Source: a virus. From it: 36,911 bases of DNA. Shown here in pieces: positions 22,969 through 30,141 of this stretch. The stretch covers positions 1 through 36,911 of the IMG/VR virus record IMGVR_UViG_3300042558_002149; one strand, written 5' to 3'. How positions within the stretch are numbered: position 1 is the stretch's first letter; every line of letters begins with the position of its first letter. Below the pieces are notes generated by a model. That model did not search any database and was not told the DNA's origin. It was given only the letters and a program-made list of their open reading frames with translations. Both the position numbers and the translations under genes were made by a program.

Positions 22969-25515
22969 TCACTCCTTTCCCATCTGGGCTATCAGGTCCA
23001 GCAGCACACCCTGTAGCTTCTGCTTATTCTGCAGTCGCTCATAGATGCGGTGCTCTACCTCGGTTGCTTCTATATGAACTACGTTCGACACATGTCTCTT
23101 ACCGATGCGTTCGACGCGGCCATTCGCTTGAACATACTGTTCGTTACTGGTTATAGGTCCGTACCATACAACGGTTGACGCTGCTGTCAAGGTCAATCCA
23201 TGCGCCATTGTTGCAGGATGTGCGATAAGTATGCGCGGGTCACGCGCGTTCTGAAAGTTGTGGAAGATGTCGTTGCGCTTGGATGACGACACCTCACCGT
23301 TGACGACGGCCACGGTCCAGTGCTTGGACAGCTCACGCTCCAGCATGCGCAGCGTGCCGGTCAGCGGGACGAACAGGATGACCTTCTCCCCTGCCTCCTC
23401 GATGACCTCCTTGACCGCGTTGATGCGTGGCGCGCAGTCCAGCTCCAGTCTCTCGCCGTGCTCGCCGTAGGCCACGCCCAGTGCGATCTGAATGAGCTTC
23501 TGCGCCTTGACCGCCTCGTTGACCGCCGTGATCGTGCCGCCCGCAACCTCGGTGACCAGCTGCTTGACCATCTGCTTGTAGTGCTTGGTCTGCTCTGCGG
23601 TCATCTCCACCTTGCGGGTCTGGATGACGGTGTCCGGCAGGTCCAGACAGTCCTCCCGGGTGAAGCGGATGGATGGCTGGAGCACGTGCTTCACAATATC
23701 CACGCTGTCCGGGCGGGGCACAAACTTCCACTGGCCGATCTTGGTCATGACCTGCTCTCGGAAACCTGTGTAGCTCTTGGACATGTGCGGGCTGTTGACC
23801 AGCTTGGCCAGTGCCCATGCGTCCGTCGGCTCGTTGGGGGTGGGGGTGCCGGTCATCAGCCACAGGTTCAGGTCGGGCTGCACCTGCAGCCAGCGGTAGA
23901 ACTGTTTGAACCGCCGGGTCGACGGGTTCCTGTAGACCGCTGCCTCGTCGATGATGACGAGGTCGAACTTGTCCAGCGCCTCCTTGGCGATGATCGGGAA
24001 GCCATCGTGGTTGATGATGTAGAAGTCCGCCTCGGTGTTCAGCATCTTGATGCGCCGCTTGGCATCGCCATAGAGGGTGACCGACTTACGGTGGTAGAAC
24101 TCCTTGAACACGGCGTCGCCCCACACACGTTCCAGCGTGGACAGCGGCGACAGGATCAGCACCTTCTTGATGACGCCAGCATTCATGAGGAAGTCGGCCG
24201 CCCACAAGGCGCTGACCGTCTTGCCTGTGTTGCCCGTGGCGAAGATGCACCCGTTGCGCCGCAAGATCAGGTACGTGCTCGGCACCATGAAGCAGTACTT
24301 GAAGCCGTCCGTGGATGGGACGCACTCCATAGAACGCAGGCGTCGGCCACCCGTGGCCCCTAGAATGCCTACGCTGCCGCGCTTGGTGGTACTCACGCCC
24401 ACCACGTACTCGATCGCGCTGCGTTCCTTCCTCTCGTAGGTCTGCAGCCGCGCGGTGTAGCCGCACGCAGCGAAGGCGTACTGGACGAAGTCCGCGCTCT
24501 CCTTGGTAGAGGTGAAGAACTCCACCCGCGGCTTGTTCTCCCGCACAGTCCCGTCCCAGTGCGGCACTTCATCGGCGATGACCCGCAGCTGGTGTAGCGT
24601 AGCCTGCCAGAATTGTGGCCCGAACACCTTGGTTCTGAGCGGCGGCATGAAGGACAACTTGTGAAACCCTTCGGGGGCACACTCCCTGTAGCTGTACGGG
24701 ATGTGGGCAGCATCCAGCAAGTCGCGCAGCCTGTCCTTCTTGCGCTGCTTTTTGACGCGGACATAGCAAAGGTTGCCGCCTTCCGGGATATACCCATCAG
24801 CGATCGCTGCCACCATCACACGCAACTGTGCGTCGGTCAGCGACAGCCCGACCCCGCCCGGCACGGCGAATGTCGTAGGGATGGCAGCGTCCGAGAACCC
24901 GACCCGGTCTGCGGACTTCTGCACCCGGTCGCCGCCAACCCAAGCATCATGGCGGTGCAGGAGCTCCACGGCCGTCGTAGTTTCGACCTTGGCCGCATTC
25001 GTCTTGGACTGCAGCAGCACCCTGTGCTCTGGCGACAGCATCTGATCGATACCATAGCGGGTCTTCAGCCTGACCATGGTGTCGCATGGCAGCTTTACGA
25101 ATTGCGGCTCGGCAACAAAGTCAATCCGCTTGGTGTCTGGCCAGTACTGCGCCACCGCCCCACCTTCGTAGTCGGCAATACGCTGCCACCCTGTCGGAGA
25201 CAGGTACTCCGTATCCGCGTCCACGCAGCCAATCGAGTTCAGCACAAGGCAGCGCTTGTGCAGAGTAAGGAAGTCGGCCGTGGATTTCTGGTGGTCGTAG
25301 GGTGTGAACTGCCCGGGCCAGTCGTACTGGTAGCCGATGGGCGACGGCGGGTTGAACCCCAGCTCCTTGAGGCGCTGCATCTCCGGCACACGGTGCGGGA
25401 TCACGACGATATTAGGGTCAGACGGCAGTTGCCGCGACTTGGGTATGCACTCTAGGACCCTGTTGGGGTCATTCAGTTTGAGGGCTACGGCCCTCGCGGA
25501 CTCGACGACAAGCAT
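22969..25515 (-). CDS. SNF2/DEAD-type helicase interrupted by an intein
   Basis: The ORF is 848 aa, predicted to become 515 aa after splicing. The extein is a superfamily 2 helicase of SNF2 type: FTPYDHQKSTADFL (Q-like motif), Walker A NSIG plus TGKT rejoined after splicing, VIIDEAA (motif II), LMTGTP (motif III) and ANGRVERIGKR (motif VI). The intein sits at residues 97-429, exactly between G96 and T430 of the Walker A loop, so the unspliced protein cannot bind ATP normally. Phage SNF2-like helicases of this size are associated with replication or recombination. ATG 25515 overlaps the 3' end of the VRR-NUC gene by 47 bp and has an AAGGGA site. Confidence 0.9.
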   Translation of the reverse strand: MLVVESARAVALKLNDPNRVLECIPKSRQLPSDPNIVVIPHRVPEMQRLKELGFNPPSPIGYQYDWPGQFTPYDHQKSTADFLTLHKRCLVLNSIGCVDADTEYLSPTGWQRIADYEGGAVAQYWPDTKRIDFVAEPQFVKLPCDTMVRLKTRYGIDQMLSPEHRVLLQSKTNAAKVETTTAVELLHRHDAWVGGDRVQKSADRVGFSDAAIPTTFAVPGGVGLSLTDAQLRVMVAAIADGYIPEGGNLCYVRVKKQRKKDRLRDLLDAAHIPYSYRECAPEGFHKLSFMPPLRTKVFGPQFWQATLHQLRVIADEVPHWDGTVRENKPRVEFFTSTKESADFVQYAFAACGYTARLQTYERKERSAIEYVVGVSTTKRGSVGILGATGGRRLRSMECVPSTDGFKYCFMVPSTYLILRRNGCIFATGNTGKTVSALWAADFLMNAGVIKKVLILSPLSTLERVWGDAVFKEFYHRKSVTLYGDAKRRIKMLNTEADFYIINHDGFPIIAKEALDKFDLVIIDEAAVYRNPSTRRFKQFYRWLQVQPDLNLWLMTGTPTPNEPTDAWALAKLVNSPHMSKSYTGFREQVMTKIGQWKFVPRPDSVDIVKHVLQPSIRFTREDCLDLPDTVIQTRKVEMTAEQTKHYKQMVKQLVTEVAGGTITAVNEAVKAQKLIQIALGVAYGEHGERLELDCAPRINAVKEVIEEAGEKVILFVPLTGTLRMLERELSKHWTVAVVNGEVSSSKRNDIFHNFQNARDPRILIAHPATMAHGLTLTAASTVVWYGPITSNEQYVQANGRVERIGKRHVSNVVHIEATEVEHRIYERLQNKQKLQGVLLDLIAQMGKE
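24229..25227 (-). mobile_element. Intein 1 (333 aa) in helicase Walker A, with LAGLIDADG-like endonuclease
   Basis: It begins at C1 (CVDADTEYLSPTGWQRI, block A), has block B-like LSPEHRVLL and ends with GCIFATGN followed by extein Thr. Between the splicing blocks lie VMVAAIADGYI and VIADEVPHWDGT, two degenerate LAGLIDADG motifs typical of a DOD homing endonuclease. The penultimate residue is Gly rather than the usual His, so asparagine cyclisation must be supported differently. The insertion point is the ATP-binding loop, a favoured conserved homing site. Confidence 0.9.
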
Positions 25516-25798
25516 GTATCCATTCCCTTACCTGCTCAATCGTGGCCTTGTCGTAGACCACGAAACACTTCCCACCCGCTGCCTCGATGTCTGCCATACA
25601 CTTGATCTGCAGTGCTGTCGGCTTCTTGGTCGCGTCAGCTTTACACTCGATACCCACGAACAAGCCCTCCACAACCGCAACTCGGTCTGGAATACCTGCA
25701 CTACCAAATGGTCCGGCTTGCGGGGGGTAAAACCACACCCGCTCAGCCTTCATCATCTTGTCGAGCGCTGCCTTGATGCGCCCCTCTGGAGTAGCCAT
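25469..25798 (-). CDS. VRR-NUC domain nuclease
   Basis: This encodes 109 aa. It matches the VRR-NUC fold (PF08774 type) of the PD-(D/E)XK superfamily: an N-terminal PEGRIKAAL helix, GIPDRV (D38), GLFVGIECKAD (E51, K53 of the ExK motif) and TALQIKCMADI with Q64. Stand-alone phage VRR-NUC proteins are structure-specific nucleases thought to process branched DNA, and they typically lie beside SNF2-like helicases, as here. The 3' end overlaps the helicase start by 47 bp. Confidence 0.9.
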   Translation of the reverse strand: MATPEGRIKAALDKMMKAERVWFYPPQAGPFGSAGIPDRVAVVEGLFVGIECKADATKKPTALQIKCMADIEAAGGKCFVVYDKATIEQVREWIHACRRVREGRSPQTE

Positions 25799-25821
25799 GG
25801 TGTCACCCCTCTACTTTACAG

Positions 25822-26493
25822 TCAAGATGCGAACTCGCAGAAACCTTTACACGGGCAGTACTTGCACAGCCCGCTCGGCTTGGCCGGCCAGTTGCCTGAC
25901 TCCAGCGACTTCTCCACACGGTTGATCCGGGTAAGCAGCTTGGTCCACATCCCGTCGGCATGCTCCCGCTTGTACGTCTCCCGGTCGGTCGCGTTCTCCT
26001 TCGTCCATACAAACATGGACGTGACAGCGGTGACCTCCGGGTTGAAGGCGAAGGTTGCAAGAGCAAACATCTCCAGCTGGTCGAAGTCGGGGCGGCGCTT
26101 GCCGGTCTTCCAGTCCACCACGATGGCCTTGGCATCCGGCCGGATGATGAGCACGTCCAGCTTGAACCGCAGCCATGCGTCCTCGTCGAACCAGCCGGTG
26201 GGCTGGAGGTCGCTGGTCAGGGTGTACTCCTGCTCGATCGTGAGGGTAGCCCCACCCTTGGCAACGTGCGACGCGAGCACATCACACAGCGGCTGCAGTG
26301 CGACTGTCTCTGCAGGCAATGGGGCGGTGCCCTTGAGGGCATCCTCCAGCTGCTTGTGCACCCGCTCACCGTAGACCGTGGCTTCGCCGACGCTGTCCTT
26401 GACCTCCTTGGTGATGCGCTGGTGGTAGTACCGCTTGGGGCAGTTCTCGTACATCTTGAGGGCGGTGTAGGAGTGGGCAAGTTTGGTGGTCAT
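25822..26493 (-). CDS. Cas4/RecB-like PD-(D/E)XK nuclease with Cys cluster
   Basis: This encodes 223 aa from ATG 26493 (MTTKLAHSYT), chosen because SYTALKMYENCPKRYYH is the usual start of this family and GGAGACACGTG precedes it; the frame is open further upstream but reads through the duplicated polymerase tail. Catalytic residues are H46 (GERVHKQLE), D113 (KLDVLI), D127 and K129 (VVDWKTGK), and QLEMFAL. Four cysteines at C18, C210, C213 and C219 match the iron-sulfur cluster of Cas4/AddB-type nucleases; C215 is extra. It is likely an exonuclease for replication or recombination ends, or host DNA degradation. Confidence 0.88.
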   Translation of the reverse strand: MTTKLAHSYTALKMYENCPKRYYHQRITKEVKDSVGEATVYGERVHKQLEDALKGTAPLPAETVALQPLCDVLASHVAKGGATLTIEQEYTLTSDLQPTGWFDEDAWLRFKLDVLIIRPDAKAIVVDWKTGKRRPDFDQLEMFALATFAFNPEVTAVTSMFVWTKENATDRETYKREHADGMWTKLLTRINRVEKSLESGNWPAKPSGLCKYCPCKGFCEFAS

Positions 26494-26719
26494 CACGTGT
26501 CTCCATAGGTGTAAGCCGTGCCTGCCTCGCAGGCCACGGGCAGGTCGGGTGCCCAAGTCATGGCTTGCCCTTTGCCGGTCTGCAGTTAATCGGATACGGA
26601 CACCTTCCAGCCGCCGCATTCCAGCCGCAGACGCAGATTTTCTTTGTGGTCATCACGTGTCTCCATAGGTGTAAGCCGTGCCTGCCTCGCAGGCCACGGG
26701 CAGGTCGGGCGCCCAAGTC
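26486..26719 (-). repeat. 74-bp direct repeat: duplicated 3' end of the polymerase gene
   Basis: Copies at 26486-26559 and 26646-26719 are identical except for one base (26550/26710). The upstream copy is the real polymerase C-terminus (APDLPVACEAGTAYTYGDT and stop) plus the first bases of the next ATG. The second copy, 160 bp downstream, is the same tail without a gene in front and now provides the GGAG site and start codon of the nuclease gene. The single difference is silent in the polymerase frame (GCG versus GCA, Ala). Confidence 0.95.
26558..26653 (-). CDS. 31-aa Cys-rich protein between polymerase and nuclease
   Basis: This short ORF begins at ATG 26653, whose A is shared with the polymerase TGA (TGATG), and stops at 26560-26558. 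The sequence includes KKICVCGWNAAAGRCPYPIN: cysteines at 7, 9, 18 and 24 in a spacing suited to metal binding, followed by a basic tail. It starts with MTTK, as does the downstream nuclease. It lies exactly between the two copies of the 74-bp repeat. Stop-start overlap with the polymerase supports translation; the short length leaves doubt. Confidence 0.55.
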   Translation of the reverse strand: MTTKKICVCGWNAAAGRCPYPINCRPAKGKP

Positions 26720-29364
26720 GGGGCGGTGGACATGATGGCCACGATGTCCTTCTCCGCCTGCTCGGCCTGATCCTCTGGCACGATGCAGACGTTCTCGTCG
26801 TGGACTTGGAAGGCGACGTGATACCCGGCGTCCCTGATCGCCAGCATCTGCTCGGCCACGACAATGCGGGCCAGCGCCTGAGTGCAGTTGTGCACTACGA
26901 AAGGTCCCGAAGAACCTCGGACCACGAAGCGAGAGTTGGGTCCGGCGTTGCGGAGGTCATAGACAGGTTCCGCTGCCACCGATAGAACAACGTCGACTTC
27001 GGCACGCCCGTCAGTCTGTGTGCTCTGGTAAGGTCCACGGGTAGAGCCCCGCGCCTGTTCCCAGCCTGCACGGTGTAGGATGTCCAGCGACAGTTCCCGG
27101 GTGTGTAGTCCCCGTTGTTGTCCTTCCGGTCCAGTGTCAGACCCGACTGGTAGGTGGGGCCCATGTCCCCCCAGAACGCCGCGAAGGAGGCATCCCACTC
27201 CGGGCATACTCTGATCCCGCGTGCTCCATAGTTGCGCCACGCTTGGTGTGAGGGTAGCCGGCACCGGTCCCGCATCGAGCGCCATACCCAGTAGGCCGGG
27301 TGATTGGCCATGCCGTGAGTCTTGTTCGCCGCCGCCATCATGCAGCCACACGAGGAACTCCCGCCACGCTGTGCCCACTTTTCCACACCACTGGCTACGC
27401 GCGTCACCTCCGTCCCGCATATGCACCGGAATACCCACAGCGAACGGCGACCGTTCGTGCCCTGATACCGTACTCCCGTCAGGTAACCAAAAGTCTGACC
27501 TGTATAGTCCTTCGCACGATGATGCACGGCGCCACCCTTTCTCGGTTAGGACCTCATGGTCCGGGGTCATGCGGACCCCATCGAGTTTGGTAGTAGACTG
27601 TTCGCCTTGACTAATCAACCCGTCATGCTGCACCCATTGCACGCCGTCCCAAAGCCGGTCATCAGTCAGCACGTCCACAATCGGGACCCATCCCCGCTGG
27701 GTAAGTACTTGCGTGTCGCCAGCCAAACAGTTCTCCGCCACCATCGCGCCATAGATGCGGCTCTGGCCGGGGATCGTGCCGCTGTCCGCGTCCTTCGGGT
27801 CGCCGGCCAGCCGAGCCTTCATGGCTCTGTCAAACATGCGCCTGTCTTGGATGTAGGTGAACTGCCGGGTGGCGGCCGTGAGCCCGTGGTACTGCAGCCG
27901 CATGCCGTTGGGCAGGAGGATGCCATCGGCGTCATAGGTCAGGATGTTACCGATCCGCCCCCTGCGCCCAGCCGCCATGCTGGACAGGGCGTAGCCACAC
28001 TCACCCCACAGCTTCACGATCTGGTGGTAGCCTGTACGGTACGTGCGCACCAGACGGTCGACGTCCTCCTCGGGGATGTCCACAGGTGGCTTGCCGCGCT
28101 TCAGGGTCAGCTGAAACTTCTCTGCCGACATGCCGTAGCCCAGCCCAAGGATGGCGGACTTGCCGACGTGGCGCTCCAGCTTGTCGGCCTTGGTCACCTT
28201 ACGGCCATAGAAGACCGTGGCGAACTCGGAGTACACGTCCCGCCCCTCGCGGAACCATTGCACAAGGTCGCTCTGCCCGGCGAGGTAGGCCACCATGCGC
28301 GCCTCGATCTGGCTGCTGTCACAGCTGATGATCTTGTGCCCCTCGGGGGCCCGAAGGGCTTGGCGCAGCGCACCACCACGGGGCAGGTTCTGGAGGTTCA
28401 TCTTGTCGCCACCAGAGAAGCGGCCAGTGTGCGCGCCATAGTAGTTGAGCATGATGGGCAGCCGGCCACGGCCAGCCACTCCGATCAGGGAGGAGGTGCG
28501 CGTCTCCTCCAGCGTGGACTTGAGCCCAAGCCGTGCGGCCACCAGTGTCTGGACCACGGGGTTGTGGTGATCCTGCAGCGCGAGGAAGTCGAGGTCTGTC
28601 TTGGCGAAGGCGAAGGCTTCCTTGCCAGTGGTGCCGCTGATCTTGGTTGGTGGCTCTACCCCGCAGCGGCGCAGCAGCTTGGCGAACTTGTCGTTGGACA
28701 TGAGGATGTCCTTGCCCTTGCCTCCAAGGGTGTCGAGCAGGGCCTGCTTCTCTGCCTGCACCACTACAAGGTGTGCCTCCAGCTTGTCCACGTCCAGCTC
28801 CACCGTCGGCTCGGTGTACATCCGGAGCGTGCTGTCGATGATCCGGAGCTCAGATACCGGGAACCCTTTGCGCAGCTTCTTGAACAGGGCGTAGGTCAGG
28901 TCCACGTCGTTGGCGCAGTACCTCATGTAGGCCGCAAGTTCTGCAGAGCCGAAGTCCCTGCGCCGTTTGCCGATCGCGAGGATGACCTCCTCGCCCTTCT
29001 GGCCCAACTCATAGTGCTGGGCCAATGCCTTGAGGCTACCACCCACAGTGGACTGGTGCTTGGGTCGTGCCATGGATAGCGTGTCGAGCCAGAGCTTGGG
29101 CTTGATACCGAAGTGCCACGACAGGATGGCGCCGTCGAACAGGGTGTTGTGGCAGAGGATCGCCTTGTCGCTGTAGTCGAGCGACTTGAGGAACTTGCCC
29201 GGGTTGTCCCCGGTGTAGGTATCTACTGGCCCGTCGTTGACCTTGACGCCCACGCCGATGACCTCGAACAGAGGTGACCGGACATACGATTCTGTTGTGA
29301 TCTTAGACAGGGAGTAATCCCTGTCGTAGTATGTCTCAAAGTCGATAGTAACTATGTCCATCAT
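26653..29364 (-). CDS. Family A DNA polymerase with 3'-5' exonuclease, interrupted by an intein
   Basis: The ORF is 903 aa, predicted 622 aa after splicing. Exonuclease motifs: DFETYYD (D8, E10), CHNTLFDGA (D77) and YCANDVD (Y149, D153). Polymerase motifs: A, CDSSQIEARM (D349, E354); B, RHVGKSAILGLGYG (R398, K402, Y410); C, QVHDE (H855-E857). The intein occupies residues 546-826, between AEN and CTQALAR, in the conserved helix ahead of motif C. Motif A has Ser at the position after Asp where many family A enzymes have Tyr. It is the phage replicative polymerase. Its start overlaps the upstream gene's stop (ATGA), and its stop overlaps the mini-ORF start. Confidence 0.95.
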   Translation of the reverse strand: MMDIVTIDFETYYDRDYSLSKITTESYVRSPLFEVIGVGVKVNDGPVDTYTGDNPGKFLKSLDYSDKAILCHNTLFDGAILSWHFGIKPKLWLDTLSMARPKHQSTVGGSLKALAQHYELGQKGEEVILAIGKRRRDFGSAELAAYMRYCANDVDLTYALFKKLRKGFPVSELRIIDSTLRMYTEPTVELDVDKLEAHLVVVQAEKQALLDTLGGKGKDILMSNDKFAKLLRRCGVEPPTKISGTTGKEAFAFAKTDLDFLALQDHHNPVVQTLVAARLGLKSTLEETRTSSLIGVAGRGRLPIMLNYYGAHTGRFSGGDKMNLQNLPRGGALRQALRAPEGHKIISCDSSQIEARMVAYLAGQSDLVQWFREGRDVYSEFATVFYGRKVTKADKLERHVGKSAILGLGYGMSAEKFQLTLKRGKPPVDIPEEDVDRLVRTYRTGYHQIVKLWGECGYALSSMAAGRRGRIGNILTYDADGILLPNGMRLQYHGLTAATRQFTYIQDRRMFDRAMKARLAGDPKDADSGTIPGQSRIYGAMVAENCLAGDTQVLTQRGWVPIVDVLTDDRLWDGVQWVQHDGLISQGEQSTTKLDGVRMTPDHEVLTEKGWRRASSCEGLYRSDFWLPDGSTVSGHERSPFAVGIPVHMRDGGDARSQWCGKVGTAWREFLVWLHDGGGEQDSRHGQSPGLLGMALDAGPVPATLTPSVAQLWSTRDQSMPGVGCLLRGVLGGHGPHLPVGSDTGPEGQQRGLHTRELSLDILHRAGWEQARGSTRGPYQSTQTDGRAEVDVVLSVAAEPVYDLRNAGPNSRFVVRGSSGPFVVHNCTQALARIVVAEQMLAIRDAGYHVAFQVHDENVCIVPEDQAEQAEKDIVAIMSTAPTWAPDLPVACEAGTAYTYGDT
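26887..27729 (-). mobile_element. Intein 2 (281 aa) in DNA polymerase
   Basis: C1 starts block A (CLAGDTQVLTQRGWVPI); block B is MTPDHEVLTEKGW with the conserved TxxH; block F is EPVYDLRNAGPNSRFVV; block G is PFVVHN followed by Cys. All splicing residues (C1, block B His, penultimate His, final Asn, +1 Cys) are present, so it should splice. No endonuclease motif is visible in this frame between about residues 75 and 240; that segment is Gly-rich and odd in composition. An intact HNH endonuclease is encoded over the same DNA in the +1 frame. Confidence 0.92.
26895..27527 (-). CDS. HNH homing endonuclease nested in intein 2 in the +1 frame
   Basis: This encodes 210 aa from GTG 27527 with an AGGGTGG ribosome-binding-like site five bases upstream. 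Domain order: N-terminal zinc-ribbon-like part (DYTGQTFGYLTGVRY, with C35, C37, C60, C62); HNH core at about 75-160 (YWVWRSMRDRCR; GARGIRVCPEW; LDRKDNNGDYTPGNCRW; AGNRR); C-terminal helix-turn-helix at about 165-188 (AHRLTGVPKSTLFYRWQ). The core and final HTH match the free-standing HNH protein at 35433-35972. The whole ORF lies inside the polymerase intein and overlaps its C-terminal splicing blocks; the stop is five codons before the intein end. It would cut intein-less polymerase alleles to drive homing. Whether it is translated independently is inferred. Confidence 0.85.
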   Translation of the reverse strand: MHHRAKDYTGQTFGYLTGVRYQGTNGRRSLWVFRCICGTEVTRVASGVEKWAQRGGSSSCGCMMAAANKTHGMANHPAYWVWRSMRDRCRLPSHQAWRNYGARGIRVCPEWDASFAAFWGDMGPTYQSGLTLDRKDNNGDYTPGNCRWTSYTVQAGNRRGALPVDLTRAHRLTGVPKSTLFYRWQRNLSMTSATPDPTLASWSEVLRDLS

Positions 29365-29702
29365 TCGCCCCCTAGTTTATGCCTATCGTCTGCGCCTATG
29401 CCACGGCGCCGGTACACTGACAAGAACACAACACAACACAAAGCGTGAGACAGGTGCGAGTACCCTGTCTCCGGGTCGTTGTCCTGACCACCCCACCATG
29501 CCCACATGTGGCGCATAAGTGCACCAAAGGGACGGCTCCATGCCATGCCCTTCGCCCAATTATACTCACCATACTTAACAGCACCGTAAGTTAATACAAG
29601 TGCTACTTCTTCCAGCATCTCGGGCGGGAGCAGATCGTAGCGCAGCTTGCCTTGGTCGAACTTGACTCCCCCGAGGTCGGCCTGCGTCCCCTCAGACTTC
29701 AT
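29361..29702 (-). CDS. dATP/dGTP diphosphohydrolase-like protein (DUF5664 type)
   Basis: This encodes 113 aa from ATG 29702 (MKSEGTQADLGG); a longer frame exists but lies inside the dCMP deaminase gene. The pattern KFDQGKLRYDLLPPEMLEEV, LTYGAVKYGEYNWAKG, ALMRHMWAWWGG and DNDPETGYSHLSHALCCVVF is that of the phage dATP/dGTP diphosphohydrolase N-terminal family, related to MazG-type pyrophosphatases. The conserved Asp/Glu/His residues for metal and nucleotide binding are present. It may adjust purine deoxynucleotide pools. In some phages a relative (MazZ) helps make 2-aminoadenine DNA, but no PurZ gene is visible here. The stop overlaps the polymerase ATG. Confidence 0.8.
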   Translation of the reverse strand: MKSEGTQADLGGVKFDQGKLRYDLLPPEMLEEVALVLTYGAVKYGEYNWAKGMAWSRPFGALMRHMWAWWGGQDNDPETGYSHLSHALCCVVFLSVYRRRGIGADDRHKLGGE

Positions 29703-30141
29703 GGATTTCCACTCCTGCTTCGTTGAACATCTCCAGCACAAGGCGGAGGTCTGCGGCCCACCGCTTGAGGAAGTCGGCTGTCGGGATCGGCCACACAACA
29801 TGGGTGATGCCTGCTTGGATGGCGGCCCCAGCACACTGGGCACAACAGGGGTGGGTCACCACCAGTGTCGCCCCGTCAAGCGGCGCGGTGGCGAACGCGA
29901 TGGCATTGGCTTCTGCGTGGCGGATCATCTTGTACTTGGTGTCACGGTCATCGAGCCGCTCCGGCTTGTCCTGCACCCCACGGGGCAGGCCGTTGTACCC
30001 AGCGCTGACGAAGCGCCGCTTGTGGTCGAACAGGATGGCGCCGACCTTGGTCGACGGGTCCTTGGACAGCTTGGCTACATGCTTGGCCATGTCGATGGCC
30101 CATGTCTCCAGTCGTTCAGAGTTCAGCGGGTACTCGCTCAT
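29692..30141 (-). CDS. Deoxycytidylate (dCMP) deaminase
   Basis: This encodes 149 aa. It has the zinc-dependent deaminase signature: HAEANAI (H75 ligand, E77 proton shuttle) and PCCAQC (C100 and C103 as ligands; C99 is an extra Cys). AGYNGLPRGVQD (47-58) is characteristic of dCMP deaminases, which convert dCMP to dUMP for thymidylate synthesis. ATG 30141 overlaps the stop of the winged-helix gene and follows GGAGAAG. Neighbours are a nucleotide diphosphohydrolase and the DNA polymerase, in line with deoxynucleotide supply. No thymidylate synthase is visible in the window. Confidence 0.93.
   Translation of the reverse strand: MSEYPLNSERLETWAIDMAKHVAKLSKDPSTKVGAILFDHKRRFVSAGYNGLPRGVQDKPERLDDRDTKYKMIRHAEANAIAFATAPLDGATLVVTHPCCAQCAGAAIQAGITHVVWPIPTADFLKRWAADLRLVLEMFNEAGVEIHEV

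Noticed and set aside
26895-27527. Sequencing frameshift as the cause of the HNH frame
   Set aside because: Both splicing halves are in the same frame as the polymerase on each side, so a single indel cannot explain it; two compensating errors would be needed.
26887-27729. Group I intron as the explanation for the polymerase insertion
   Set aside because: The frame continues without stop through the insertion and all intein splicing residues are present at its ends.
27556-29079. 507-codon open frame on the + strand opposite the DNA polymerase
   Set aside because: It mirrors the polymerase codons on the opposite strand, has no domain pattern, and long antisense frames are common in GC-rich genes.
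29361-29843. Longer 160-aa version of the diphosphohydrolase-like protein
   Set aside because: The added N-terminus is the out-of-frame reading of the dCMP deaminase C-terminus; the family pattern starts after ATG 29702.
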